Shown piece by piece: positions 8,575 through 17,809 of a stretch of DNA of 54,349 nucleotides. Every line of letters begins with the position of its first letter. Positions within the stretch are counted from its first letter, which is position 1. Made by a program: the position numbers and the translations under genes. Source of the stretch: CAYNSB01 sp964399625 (GTDB lineage Bacteria; Planctomycetota; Phycisphaerae; Phycisphaerales; UBA1924); the NCBI GenBank assembly GCA_964399625.1, contig CAYNSB010000026.1, positions 1 to 54,349 on the forward strand. Direction: 5' to 3'. The notes under the pieces are model-generated. The model did not search any database. It saw only the letters and a list, made by a program, of their open reading frames with translations, and was not told the origin of the DNA.

Positions 8575-9234
8575 TCACGCTTCCGCCAGACCCTCCCGGA
8601 TCGCGTAGCGTGCCAGTTCGACGCGATCGTGGATGTCGAGCTTGGTCATCAGGCTCGTGCTGTGATTGTCCACGGTCTTGACGGAGAGATGCATCACGCC
8701 CGCGATGTCCTTCTTGGACATGCCCCGCGCGATGTACCGCAGCACCTCGAGCTCCCGCGGAGAAAGCGTGGAGACCCTGGTCCGCGCCTCATCCGCGAGG
8801 CGAGCGCCGCCCGAATCGACCACGATCCGCGACTGCACCTGCGGCGAGAAGTACGCGCCACCCTGCGCGACCACCTTGATCGCGCGGGCAACGGCGTCGG
8901 GCGGCTCGGTCTTGGTGATGTACCCCGACGCCTCCGCCAGGAGCGCGTCCTGGATGAACCGATCGTGGAAGAACGCGCTGAGCACCAGCACCCGCGTGCG
9001 CGGGCAACGCGAGCGGATCGTCCGCACCGCGTCGAACGCCAGAAGCCCGGGCATGTCGATGTCCATCACGACGATGTCCGGCTGCTCGCGCACCGCAACC
9101 GCGATCGCCTCGTCCGCGGACCCCACCTCCGCCACGATCCGCATCTCGCCCGTGGACCGAAGCCACGACGACAGGCTCTCGCGGACGAGCGCGTGGTCAT
9201 CCACCAGCAGCACCGAGATTGGCTTGTCGCCCAT
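8575..9234 (-). CDS. NarL/FixJ-type response regulator
   Basis: A 219-residue two-component regulator. The receiver domain (about 1-120) has the acidic pair Asp12-Asp13, phospho-acceptor Asp58 in VMDIDMPG, and Lys108 in ITKTEPP. A LuxR-type helix-turn-helix (about 155-215) includes LSPRELEVLRYIARGMSKKDI and SVKTVDNH. The start at 9234 has GGAGGAG 7 nt upstream; that motif lies inside the end of the kinase gene, which overlaps this one by 38 nt. The overlap implies translational coupling and a dedicated kinase-regulator pair. The target genes are not identifiable. Confidence 0.92.
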   Translation of the reverse strand: MGDKPISVLLVDDHALVRESLSSWLRSTGEMRIVAEVGSADEAIAVAVREQPDIVVMDIDMPGLLAFDAVRTIRSRCPRTRVLVLSAFFHDRFIQDALLAEASGYITKTEPPDAVARAIKVVAQGGAYFSPQVQSRIVVDSGGARLADEARTRVSTLSPRELEVLRYIARGMSKKDIAGVMHLSVKTVDNHSTSLMTKLDIHDRVELARYAIREGLAEA

Positions 9235-12200
9235 CGTCCGCTCCTCCATTGGAGTGCCTGGGGTCGTCCGGGTCGTGCAAGGCTAGCGAGCGCGCCACCG
9301 CCGCGGCGAGCTCGTGCATCTGGAATGGCTTGGAGAGAATCACGGTGTGGGAAAGGTCGGCGACGCTCTGCGGCGCCCCGGACATGATGATCGCGGGAGT
9401 CTGAACCCCGCGCGCACGGGCGTCCCGCACGCACTGCATCCCGGGGCATCCCGGCATGTCGGCGTCGATGATCACCGCCCGCAACTCCCCGGCGTGCTTC
9501 TGGTGCAGGGCGTGCATCGTCTCCACGTCGCCCGCGTGGAGCACGCGGTACCCCAGGGACGTCAGCATCGACGCGATGATCTCGCGGATGTACGTGTGGT
9601 CCTCGGCGATGAGAATGAGCTCGCCGTTGCCCATGGGGGGGCGCGACGTCTCGCCGGCATCGTCGTCGTGCGAGGGCTGCTCCACCGTCGGGAACATGAT
9701 CCGGAAGGTCGTGCCACGACCGGACTGCGAGGAAACCTCAATCCGCCCGCCGTGGTCCTGGATGATGCCGTGGACGATCGCCAGCCCAAGCCCCGTGCCC
9801 TGCCCCGCCGGCTTGGTGGTGAAGAACGGCTCGAAGATGCGCTGCTGCACCTCGGGAGTCATCCCCGCCCCCGTGTCGGTCACCTGCAGGCACGCCAACG
9901 AATCGCCAAGGCCCGCCCCGGAAGCGCCCGAGACCGAGATGCGCAGCGATCCGCCCGAGGGCATCGCGTCCCGCGCGTTGATCGCGAGGTTCAGCACCAC
10001 CTGCTGGATCTGCGTCGGGTCGCCCAGAACGAACGGCGGACCATCCGCCTCGAACGTCGCGTGAAGCGAGATGTTCGACGGCAGCGTGCGACGCAGCAGA
10101 CGCACGGCGTCCCGCACCGCCCGCCCCAGCGGGAAGCGCACCTTCTCACCGGCGCCCTCGCGCGAGAACGTCAGCAGGGCGCGCGTGACGCCCCCGGCCT
10201 GGCGCGCCGCCTCCTCCACGCGATCGAGCGACGTGTTGGCCGGGTGCCCGGGCGAGAGCGTGCGCCGGGCGAGCATCGTGTGCCCGAAGATCGCCGTGAG
10301 CAGATTGTTGAAGTCGTGCGCGACGCCGCTCGCGAGCTGTCCGATCGCGTCCATCTTCTGCGACTGCCTCAGCTCCTCCTCGATGCGGAGCTGCTCGGTG
10401 ACGTCGCGCACCATCGAGAGCACGCCCGGCGGCCGGCCATCGGCCAGACGGATGGGCGTGTTGTACCACTCGCACGTGATCGTCCGCCCGTCCCGCGTGA
10501 TGTTGGCGTTGGTGCTGTGCGCCGTCATGTCGCCCGCCCGCAGTCGGGTGATGATCTGCTCGACGTGCGCCCGGACGGATTCGGGCACGATGACCGACAC
10601 GACGTCCCTGCCGATCACCTCGGCGCTTCTCCATCCAAAGATCCGCTCGGCCTGCGGGTTCCACTCCAGAATGCGGCGCTCATCGTCCAGCACGATGCAG
10701 CCCATGGGCATCCGATCGAACTGGACCCGAAGACGCTCGGCGCCCTCGCGGACCGCGGCCTCGGCCGTCCGCAGATCGGTCATGTCGCGCACCATCGCGA
10801 GCACCTCGTCCGGCCCGCACGTGACCACCCGGACCTCGAAGTGCCTCAGCTGCGAATCGCGCGTGCGCGAATACTCGAACGTGCTCGCCTCGCCCGTCGC
10901 CAGGGTTCGCGCGATCGCGTCCATCGTCTGGACGCCGATCTCGCGCGGGAGCACGTCGATCGCGCGCTTGCCGATGAAATCATCGGGCGGAAGCAGCAGA
11001 TGCACGCCCGGGCGCGCGCTGAAGCCGATGTACGTGCCGTCGCGCTTCATCCGGAAGATCGGGTCGGGAATGGCCCTCAGCAAGGCGCGCATGGCGCTCT
11101 CGTTGCCCCGAATCAGCTCGGCCGCGCGGTGCAGATCCGAGATGTCCGTGCACGACCCCGTCAGCCCCTCAAAGGCGCCGTCGGGCCCGATCCTGGGCAG
11201 CGTCTGCTCAAGAACCCATCCGTACGTTCCGTCAGCCCGCCGCATGCGGAACTCGATGCTCTGCGGGCGGCGGGAACGGATGCCCGCGGCCAGGTGCTCG
11301 CGATAGCGGGGGGCATCGTCGGGGTGGAAGGCCTCGGCGCGATCGGTCTCCCGCTCGTGCTCGCTCGTCGTGCCGCGGAACGAAAGCCAGGCGCGGTTGC
11401 AGAACGTGGTGTGCCCGTCTCGGTCGCACATCCAGATCAACGCGGGCGTGGAGTCCACCAGCGTGTGGAAATGGTGCTCGCTCTCGGCCAGCGTGTCCCG
11501 CTCGCGGATGCGCTCCGTCACGTCGTGGATGACCGAAAGCCGCGCCGGACGCCCCTGATAGCTCGTCGCCAGCGACGAGACCTCCACGATCCGCACGCCG
11601 CCATCGCGAGTGACATGCCGCCAAGGGCCCGTGCGCCGGGCCTGACCCTGATTGGCGCGAAGCGATTCGAGGAGCCTAGGAACCTCCTCGGCGGGGCGAA
11701 GGTCCGTGATCGTCTTCTGGAGGAGTTCCTCGCGCGAGTACCCGTAAGTCCTGATGGCCGCCTCGTTCACCTGCAGCAGGCGGAGCGATTCGGTGTCGAA
11801 CACCCACGCCGGCTCGGGAAGGTTGGTGAACAGGTGCGCAAGCTGCGCCTCGGTCGAGCGAAGCGTCTCCTCGATCTGCAGCTGGCGCTGCGCACCCTCG
11901 TGGCGTTCGCGGGCCACGGCCTCCGCGTACGCCGAACTCCGCAGCCGGTCCTTGAGCAGTCCCACCATCAGCGCGACCGTCGGCAGCACCAGCGCGCCCG
12001 CGAAGAGCCCCGACAGATTCGAAGGCTCCGCGACAACCGCGTTGGGCTCGATGATCGCGTCCTGAAGCAGGTACGCCCACGTCAGGCACGCGGCGACGAA
12101 CCCCTCGCGCAATCCGCCCACAGACCCCGCGAACACGACGGCGATCACGAGCCACACCAGGCGGAAAGGCAGCTCCTGCCGCACCACAAAGTCCGCGATC

Positions 12201-12334
12201 TCCGCTCCGCCGATCACGATCGCCGTGGGGAGCAGGGCGATCAGCGTCGCGCGCCGCGCGGGCTTGGGCTCGGGAAGCACGGCGGCCGCGGGGGCCGGGA
12301 TGGACAGGCCGGGGCTGGACGGCCAATCGCTCAT
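9197..12334 (-). CDS. Membrane hybrid histidine kinase with four PAS domains
   Basis: A 1045-residue sensor: an N-terminal multi-helix membrane region (about residues 27-130), a coiled linker, four PAS/PAC units (about 160-285, 290-410, 420-530, 545-655), HisKA with phospho-acceptor His673 in GVAHDFNNLL, a HATPase domain (about 760-885) with NLAINARDAM and GTGLGLAIV, and a C-terminal receiver domain with Asp957 in IIDADMPG and a Lys in SKPF. Its stop lies inside the start of the response regulator gene. The ATG at 12334 has no Shine-Dalgarno but has TACATT 6 nt upstream. A TTG just before it is an alternative start. The signal sensed is unknown. Confidence 0.92.
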   Translation of the reverse strand: MSDWPSSPGLSIPAPAAAVLPEPKPARRATLIALLPTAIVIGGAEIADFVVRQELPFRLVWLVIAVVFAGSVGGLREGFVAACLTWAYLLQDAIIEPNAVVAEPSNLSGLFAGALVLPTVALMVGLLKDRLRSSAYAEAVARERHEGAQRQLQIEETLRSTEAQLAHLFTNLPEPAWVFDTESLRLLQVNEAAIRTYGYSREELLQKTITDLRPAEEVPRLLESLRANQGQARRTGPWRHVTRDGGVRIVEVSSLATSYQGRPARLSVIHDVTERIRERDTLAESEHHFHTLVDSTPALIWMCDRDGHTTFCNRAWLSFRGTTSEHERETDRAEAFHPDDAPRYREHLAAGIRSRRPQSIEFRMRRADGTYGWVLEQTLPRIGPDGAFEGLTGSCTDISDLHRAAELIRGNESAMRALLRAIPDPIFRMKRDGTYIGFSARPGVHLLLPPDDFIGKRAIDVLPREIGVQTMDAIARTLATGEASTFEYSRTRDSQLRHFEVRVVTCGPDEVLAMVRDMTDLRTAEAAVREGAERLRVQFDRMPMGCIVLDDERRILEWNPQAERIFGWRSAEVIGRDVVSVIVPESVRAHVEQIITRLRAGDMTAHSTNANITRDGRTITCEWYNTPIRLADGRPPGVLSMVRDVTEQLRIEEELRQSQKMDAIGQLASGVAHDFNNLLTAIFGHTMLARRTLSPGHPANTSLDRVEEAARQAGGVTRALLTFSREGAGEKVRFPLGRAVRDAVRLLRRTLPSNISLHATFEADGPPFVLGDPTQIQQVVLNLAINARDAMPSGGSLRISVSGASGAGLGDSLACLQVTDTGAGMTPEVQQRIFEPFFTTKPAGQGTGLGLAIVHGIIQDHGGRIEVSSQSGRGTTFRIMFPTVEQPSHDDDAGETSRPPMGNGELILIAEDHTYIREIIASMLTSLGYRVLHAGDVETMHALHQKHAGELRAVIIDADMPGCPGMQCVRDARARGVQTPAIIMSGAPQSVADLSHTVILSKPFQMHELAAAVARSLALHDPDDPRHSNGGADDGRQANLGAAGG

Positions 12335-12340
12335 CAACGC

Positions 12341-12346
12341 AATGTA
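12341..12346 (-). promoter_or_regulatory. Candidate -10 hexamer TACATT, leaderless pattern
   Basis: TACATT lies 6 nt before the kinase ATG, with no ribosome-binding site between them. Confidence 0.42.
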
Positions 12347-12382
12347 GCCGACGATCGCCAGATCCGCTCGCCGATTCGGGGC

Positions 12383-13654
12383 CTACTTGGGGCTCGGCGA
12401 GGGCTCACGGGGCGACGCGGGGTGCTCATCGGCCCGGGCGAGGCGATAGATGCGGCCCGGTTCGTCACTGCTGAAGAGAATCGCGCCGTCCGGGGCCTGC
12501 GCGATGTCCACCGGGCGTGCCCGCTGCTTGCCCGATGCATCGAGCGTGCTCACAAGCTTCTGCAGGCCCACGGGCTTGCCCACACCGCCAGAGAACTGCG
12601 GGTCCTTCTCGAAGATGATGCGCGCCACGCAGTACCCGACCTTCCGCGAGCTGTTCCACGAGCCGTGGCACGCGATGATCGCATCGCCCCCCAGCTCGCG
12701 CGGCAGCGCGTTGTGCGCGTCGTTGATCGCCGGATCAATGAAGCAGAATCCGTTGGTCGCCCAGTGGGCGCCCACGGGCCACTCGGGCGGGATCGTCTTG
12801 CCCGCCAGTTCGTGGATGTCCTTGCGATCGAGGTACTCGTACCGCGGCACCCGGTTGCCCGTGACGAACGGATGTCCGTAGAAACCGCCCTTCACATAGC
12901 GGTTGAACTCATCGGGCGGATTGAGGTCCGTGATCGGCTGGTTCCCCTCCGTGTCGCCGGCTTTGCCGCCGAACCAGTCCGAGCCGTGATCAAGCCCCCA
13001 GATCTCCTCGCTGCCGGGGCGGAGGCGCAGTTTCTCCGTGTTGCGAATGCCCGAGCAGAAGAGCTCCCTCCCCGACCCATCCAGCGCGAACTTCCAGATC
13101 TTCTGGCGATCGTTCTCCCCCTCGTCCGTGATATTGCCCGTGTCCCCGACCGACGTGTATATCGCGTCCTGCGTCACAAGGATGGAACGCCACCAGTGCC
13201 CGCCCCGCCCGGGCAGCCCGGAGATCACCGCGACCACCTCCTGGGCCTTGCCGTCCTTGTCCGGGTTGCGGGCCTTGTAGATCGCGTCACTCGTCGAGAA
13301 CCAGAGCCACCCGTCGCGAAAGCACAGCCCGTGAACCGACGGCTTGCCCGACACGAACGTGCCCAGCGGCGTGAGCGCGCCGTCCGCGTATCGGAACGCC
13401 TCGATGGAGCCCGTCATGCGCGAGACGTAGAGCGTCGCGCTCCCATCCGCGCCGGCGGGCGCAAACTCCATGAACCGGCACCCGCGCAGGTCGCGCACCA
13501 GCGTCGTCACGCGATACCCTTCGCGAACGATGAGTCCCTCATCACTCTGCGCCACGGACGGGCGGGCCCACGCCAGCGCGAGGGTGATGCACGCGAGCGC
13601 GACGAGCGAGCGGGGATTGAGACGGACGACGGAGCGGTCGTGGGTTGGACGCAT
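12383..13654 (-). CDS. Sorbosone/glucose dehydrogenase-like beta-propeller, exported
   Basis: A 423-residue exported protein. The signal peptide is about residues 1-36 (ending SVAQ). The rest resembles PQQ-type sorbosone/glucose dehydrogenases and related six-bladed propellers: GCRFMEFAPAGADGSATLYVS, SVHGLCFRDGWLW, WRSILVTQDAIYTSVGDTGN, GLDHGSDWFGG, ACHGSWNSSRKVGY and a closing PVDIAQAPDGAILFSSDEPGRIYR. In such proteins the His and Asp loops bind the cofactor or calcium, but I cannot say whether PQQ is used. Its ATG overlaps the ATG of the opposite-strand pseudopilin gene. TACGAT lies 5 nt upstream with no Shine-Dalgarno. Confidence 0.8.
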   Translation of the reverse strand: MRPTHDRSVVRLNPRSLVALACITLALAWARPSVAQSDEGLIVREGYRVTTLVRDLRGCRFMEFAPAGADGSATLYVSRMTGSIEAFRYADGALTPLGTFVSGKPSVHGLCFRDGWLWFSTSDAIYKARNPDKDGKAQEVVAVISGLPGRGGHWWRSILVTQDAIYTSVGDTGNITDEGENDRQKIWKFALDGSGRELFCSGIRNTEKLRLRPGSEEIWGLDHGSDWFGGKAGDTEGNQPITDLNPPDEFNRYVKGGFYGHPFVTGNRVPRYEYLDRKDIHELAGKTIPPEWPVGAHWATNGFCFIDPAINDAHNALPRELGGDAIIACHGSWNSSRKVGYCVARIIFEKDPQFSGGVGKPVGLQKLVSTLDASGKQRARPVDIAQAPDGAILFSSDEPGRIYRLARADEHPASPREPSPSPK

Positions 13655-14369
13655 GCCGCATCGTACCGCGCCAGAGCGACGCGCCTTCACCCTCATCGAG
13701 CTGCTGGTCGTGATCGGCGTGATCGCGGTGCTCCTCGGGCTCGTGCTGCCGGCCCTCGCGGGAGCCCGAAAGAGCGCCCAGGGCGTTCGATGCCTCAGCA
13801 ACCTGCGATCGGTCTCGATGCTCTGCCGCGCCTACGCGGACGACCACCGGGGCGTGTCGCCCGCCATCGGGTATCCGTACGACGCAGTCCCCAACTGGGG
13901 CCTCGTCGTGCAATCCCTCGCAGGTCACGCGGGGGCGACTCGCGAGGATCTCTTCCGCGCCCGCTCCGTGCTGGTCTGCCCGATCGCCGATGCCCTGCTC
14001 GGCCCGGGCATGACACGCACCTACGCCATGAACGCAACCGGGCACGCCGGCCCCACCATGGCCGACCCGGACGACTACGACGCTCGTCCCGCGTTCGTCC
14101 GCCTGGACGTGGTGACGCTCCCGTCGCGCACGCCGTTGTTCATCGACTCGACGCGCACGCCCAACGCCCCGCCCACACGCACTGCCAGCGTGATCGACTT
14201 TCGCCAACCGACCATGGTGCGGACAAGCCTCGGCGCCTGGCACGGCACGAGTGCTTCCGCGCCCGCATCCAACGTCGCGATGGCCGACGGCTCCAGCAGC
14301 CCCACGCAGTTCTCGGTCCAGAACGGGAGCTTCGACGTCCCGGAACTTTGGAAGCAGCGACTTCCCTGA
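13653..14369 (+). CDS. Prepilin-type protein with H..DG-like C-terminus
   Basis: A 238-residue type II pseudopilin-like protein. RRAFTLIELLVVIGVIAVL near the N-terminus is a textbook prepilin peptidase site and hydrophobic helix. It is followed by the planctomycete-style region ALAGARKSAQGVRCLSNLR. The C-terminus has HGTSASAPASNVAMADGS, resembling the H-X9-DG motif though with a longer gap. Such proteins occur in many copies in planctomycetes, and their individual roles are unknown. The ATG overlaps the opposite-strand start, and no Shine-Dalgarno stands at the normal distance. No other in-frame start sits close before the prepilin site. Confidence 0.85.
   Translation: MPHRTAPERRAFTLIELLVVIGVIAVLLGLVLPALAGARKSAQGVRCLSNLRSVSMLCRAYADDHRGVSPAIGYPYDAVPNWGLVVQSLAGHAGATREDLFRARSVLVCPIADALLGPGMTRTYAMNATGHAGPTMADPDDYDARPAFVRLDVVTLPSRTPLFIDSTRTPNAPPTRTASVIDFRQPTMVRTSLGAWHGTSASAPASNVAMADGSSSPTQFSVQNGSFDVPELWKQRLP
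13660..13665 (-). promoter_or_regulatory. Candidate -10 hexamer TACGAT, leaderless pattern
   Basis: TACGAT lies 5 nt before the ATG of the propeller gene. It falls inside codons 3-5 of the pseudopilin gene on the other strand. Confidence 0.4.
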
Positions 14370-14525
14370 TTTCGGTGAGGGCAAGGGCAAAACGGAGTAA
14401 CCCTCGCAGGAGAACCCAAACGCCGCCTGCTCACAGAAAATGCTGAGTGGGTCCGGATGGAACGCGTGCCGCCGTCCGATCGATGTCCCGCGTGCTCGGG
14501 GCGCGATCCAGGGAATGGGGGCAAC

Positions 14526-15932
14526 ATGCGTTCTGCAAACGTGCAACGGAATCTCCGCGCGATCAGCGCCGCAATGGCCGTGCTTGGGGTGGTCGGCATC
14601 GTCCATGCTCAGGACGCCGGTCCGATCACCAGCGCCAACGAGACGGAGATGGAGCTCGGGCCCGGCAATCTGCCGGGGCGTGAGAAGTCCGATCGCGAGC
14701 GTCCCAAGACGCCCACTCCCGAGGAGAAGGCCAAGGAAGCCGAGAAGAAGCCCGAGCCACGCGAGTGGTTCGTGGACGGTGGCAAGCCCTGGCTCGAGTG
14801 GGCCCGGGTCACCGGCGACTGGGGCGGCGTGCGCACCTCGCTCGAGGACGTCGGCCTCACGATCAACGGCTCTCTCACGCTCGACTGGTCGAGCGTCTGG
14901 TCCGGCGGGATCCGCAAGTACGCCTCGTCGCGATCGCTGATCGATGTCAACGCCACGCTGGACACCGAGAAGGCGTTCGGGCTGCCCGGCGGATCGCTCT
15001 ACGCCGACTTCTACTCCAGCGACGGGCGCGGCGGCAGCGAGGACGCGGGCGACTACTCGGGCGTCTCCAACATCTTCACGGGCATCAACGTGCACCAGCT
15101 CGCCGAGCTGTGGTACCAGCAGTGGTTCTTCGACAAGAAGCTGCGCGTGAAGGTCGGCAAGTCCGACGCGAACTCCGACTTCGCCCTCTTCAACAGCACG
15201 GGCGACTTCCTCAACGGTCCCTCCGCGAATCCCGCGACGCTGTACCCAGTGTTCCCAACCTATCCCAATCCCTCCACGGGCATCTGCGCCTTCGTGTTCC
15301 CCACGGAGGAGTGGTACGTGGGCGGCGGGTACTACGACGGGTCGCTCGCCGAGGGCAAGCCCACGGGCAGGCTCGGGCCCAAGCGATTCTTCTCCGGCCC
15401 CGACTACTTCTGGATCGGCGAAACGGGCCTGTCGTGGAAGGACTGCGCCGGCCTGGGCAAGGGCCGCGCCGCCGTGGGCGCCTGGCGCAGCACCGCCGAC
15501 TTCGCCGCGTTCGACGGCTCCACCAAGGACGGCATGAACGGGTTCTACCTGATGGGCGAGCAGCAGATCGCCAAGCGCGACGGCGCAGGGCCCGACGACA
15601 ACAAGGGGGTCTTCCTCTTCGGCGAGTACGGGTGGGGCGACAAGAACGCCAACCCCGTCGCCAACCACATCGGGTTCGGCGTCTCGTGCCTGGGCACGTT
15701 CCCGGGGCGCGACAGCGACTCGTGCGGGTTCATGGCCAACTGGCTGCAGTTCTCGCACGCCACCGGCTCGCCCTTCGAGGGCAGCGAGTGGTCGTTCGAG
15801 TGGTACTACAAGCTGCAGGTGACGCCCGCGATCAGCGTGTCGCCCGACCTGCAGTTCATCACGAATCCCAGCGGCAACCCCCAGACCAGCGACGCTGTGG
15901 TGGGGCAGTTGAGAGTCATCATCGCGTTCTGA
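14526..15932 (+). CDS. OprB-family carbohydrate porin
   Basis: A 468-residue outer-membrane protein: signal peptide (about 1-30, ending VHAQ), a charged Lys/Glu/Pro stretch (about 50-75), then an OprB-like beta barrel starting with WARVTGDWGGVRTSLEDVG, the usual opening of this family. Later motifs include LFNSTGDFLNG, NGFYLMGEQQI and a final strand ending in Phe (QLRVIIAF), as expected for barrel assembly. It would admit sugars or similar solutes. The start at 14526 is preferred because the signal peptide begins there. The charged region between signal and barrel is unusual and might contact peptidoglycan. Confidence 0.88.
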   Translation: MRSANVQRNLRAISAAMAVLGVVGIVHAQDAGPITSANETEMELGPGNLPGREKSDRERPKTPTPEEKAKEAEKKPEPREWFVDGGKPWLEWARVTGDWGGVRTSLEDVGLTINGSLTLDWSSVWSGGIRKYASSRSLIDVNATLDTEKAFGLPGGSLYADFYSSDGRGGSEDAGDYSGVSNIFTGINVHQLAELWYQQWFFDKKLRVKVGKSDANSDFALFNSTGDFLNGPSANPATLYPVFPTYPNPSTGICAFVFPTEEWYVGGGYYDGSLAEGKPTGRLGPKRFFSGPDYFWIGETGLSWKDCAGLGKGRAAVGAWRSTADFAAFDGSTKDGMNGFYLMGEQQIAKRDGAGPDDNKGVFLFGEYGWGDKNANPVANHIGFGVSCLGTFPGRDSDSCGFMANWLQFSHATGSPFEGSEWSFEWYYKLQVTPAISVSPDLQFITNPSGNPQTSDAVVGQLRVIIAF

Positions 15933-15953
15933 GCCTTGGACGCACGGAACAAA

Positions 15954-15965
15954 GTGCGATCGCAC
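15954..15965. promoter_or_regulatory. 12-bp perfect palindrome before the chemoreceptor gene
   Basis: GTGCGATCGCAC is a perfect inverted repeat immediately before the GGAGG of the chemoreceptor gene. It could be an operator or chance. No second copy was noticed nearby. Confidence 0.25.
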
Positions 15966-15976
15966 GGAGGTGGACG

Positions 15977-17590
15977 ATGTCGTTGAGCGTGAAATCTCGG
16001 CTTTTGGTCCTGACGGCGGCGGCGGTCGCTCTGGTCGCCGCCGTGGGCGAGGCGGGACTGTACAGCGCGGCGCACATCAACCGCGCCAACGAGCGCGCCG
16101 TCGCCACCGGCACCGCCCTCCGAAACCACATGGAATGCGACATGATGCACGACGCCCTCCGCGGCGACGTGCTCGCGGCGCTGCAGGCGTCCACCGACGA
16201 GGATCGAAAGAGCGCCCTCCAGGACGTGCAGGAGCACGCCAAGCTCTTCCGGACCTCGCTCGCGATCAACGATGCCGCGGAGCTCGACGCCTCACTCCGG
16301 AAGTCGATCGACGACGTCCGCCCGCTCGTGAACACCTACCTCACGGCGGCCGAGGAGATGGTCAACGCTGCCGTGAAGAACCCCGGCGCAACGCGCGCAC
16401 GCTTCCCCGAATTCATGAAGACGTTCAGCGCGCTCGAGGACAAGATGGGCGAGCTGAGCGACACATTCCAGAAGACCGCCGAGGCCGCCGGCGCCGACGG
16501 AAACTCGACGTTCAAGGAAGGTCGAGCGCTCGTGCTCGCGCTCTCGGCGCTCTCGGGTCTGATGCTCGCCGGGTTCGCCTGGGCGATCATCCGCACGATT
16601 ACGCGTCCGCTCGCCACCACCGTCGCCGCGCTCGAGCGAGTCGCCGCCGGCGATCTCACCGCCCACCTGGGCATGACGCGGACCGACGAGATCGGCAAGC
16701 TGGCCCGCGCGACCGACCAGGTCGTCGACTCGATGCGTCAGATGGTGGGCGAGATGCTCGGCGTCTCCAACGAGGTGTCCAGCGCCGCCACCCAGATCGC
16801 CTCCTCCAGCGAGGAGATGGCCCGCGGCCTCACCGCGCAGACCCAGCAGGTGATGCAGGTCGCCGCCGCGATCGAGCAGATGTCCGCCTCGGTCATCGAG
16901 GTCGCCCGCCAGGCGACCCAGGTGACCGCACAGGCCAACGGCGCGGGCTCGACCGCCGAGCAGGGCGGGCGCGTCGTGAGCCAGACCATCGACGACATCC
17001 GCACGATCAACGAGGCCGTCTCCGAGTGCTCCACGAGCGTGGGGGACCTCTCCAAGCAGAGCGAGCAGATCGGCGCGATCATCGAGGTCATCAAGGACAT
17101 CGCCGATCAGACGAACCTCCTCGCGCTCAACGCCGCGATCGAGGCCGCACGCGCCGGCGAGCACGGCCGCGGGTTCGCCGTCGTCGCCGACGAGGTCCGC
17201 AAGCTCGCCGAGCGCACCACCAAGGCTACCGACGAGGTCGGCGGCACCATCCGCACCATCCAGACGCAGACCCAGGACGCCATGTCGCGCATGAGCGCCG
17301 GCAGTGAGAGCGTGAAGCGCGGCGTCGAGCGAGCGTCCGAGGCCGGCGCCAGCCTGTCCCAGATCGTCAGCGCCAGCCGCGAGGTCGCCACCATGATCCA
17401 GTCCATCGCCAGCGCCACCGAGCAGCAGAAGGCGGCCAGCGAGCAGATCAGCTCGAGCGTCGAGCAGATCTCGCAGGTCACCCAGCAGACCAGCGCCGGG
17501 GCCTCGCAGGCCGCCGAGGCCTCTCGCGTGCTCGCCGACAAGGCCACCTCGCTGCAGACCGTGGTCGCGAAGTTCAAGCTCGCGGCCTGA
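15977..17590 (+). CDS. Methyl-accepting chemotaxis protein
   Basis: A 537-residue chemoreceptor: N-terminal membrane helix (about 8-32), a helical periplasmic sensor of four-helix-bundle type (about 35-180), a second membrane helix (about 185-210), HAMP (about 210-265), and a long cytoplasmic coiled-coil signalling domain with the conserved hairpin tip IADQTNLLALNAAIEAARAGE. It would signal to CheA/CheW, none of which are in the window. GGAGG stands 6 nt before the ATG. The ligand is unknown. A terminator follows. Confidence 0.95.
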   Translation: MSLSVKSRLLVLTAAAVALVAAVGEAGLYSAAHINRANERAVATGTALRNHMECDMMHDALRGDVLAALQASTDEDRKSALQDVQEHAKLFRTSLAINDAAELDASLRKSIDDVRPLVNTYLTAAEEMVNAAVKNPGATRARFPEFMKTFSALEDKMGELSDTFQKTAEAAGADGNSTFKEGRALVLALSALSGLMLAGFAWAIIRTITRPLATTVAALERVAAGDLTAHLGMTRTDEIGKLARATDQVVDSMRQMVGEMLGVSNEVSSAATQIASSSEEMARGLTAQTQQVMQVAAAIEQMSASVIEVARQATQVTAQANGAGSTAEQGGRVVSQTIDDIRTINEAVSECSTSVGDLSKQSEQIGAIIEVIKDIADQTNLLALNAAIEAARAGEHGRGFAVVADEVRKLAERTTKATDEVGGTIRTIQTQTQDAMSRMSAGSESVKRGVERASEAGASLSQIVSASREVATMIQSIASATEQQKAASEQISSSVEQISQVTQQTSAGASQAAEASRVLADKATSLQTVVAKFKLAA

Positions 17591-17617
17591 CCACCCGCGA
17601 ACATCCAACGCACCTTC

Positions 17618-17650
17618 GGAGCGGACTCCCCACGGGGTCCGCTCCTTTCA
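17618..17650 (+). terminator. Terminator after the chemoreceptor gene
   Basis: GGAGCGGAC pairs with GTCCGCTCC (17618-17645), followed by TTTCATT. A second GC hairpin, GCGGGCC / GGCCCGC, sits at 17654-17671. Confidence 0.75.
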
Positions 17651-17794
17651 TTGGCGGGCCCTCGGGCCCGCGTGCATCGCGCCCCGTGAGGATCCCGCCT
17701 AGACTTGCCTCCCCCTGTCCGCCGGGCTTGTGCCCGAGCCGGAGTGCACGCCTGTGATGGAGTTCCAGGGGTTCCGGCGCTGTCCGGGTGATCT

Positions 17795-17809
17795 GGAGGT
17801 TCAGCTTTG
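17795..17809 (+). promoter_or_regulatory. Shine-Dalgarno and TTG start of rpsP
   Basis: GGAGG at 17795-17799 lies 7 nt before a TTG that opens TTG-GTT-CGG-ATT-CGC, matching the family's usual Met-Val-Arg-Ile start. The next ATG at 17822 is too far from the GGAGG and would remove conserved residues. Confidence 0.7.

Noticed and set aside
9314..14446. Very long plus-strand open frame of 1710 codons across the kinase and propeller genes
   Set aside because: Antisense shadow of the GC-rich minus-strand genes. The translation is Arg/His/Gly-rich with no domain, and the minus-strand genes have complete motifs.
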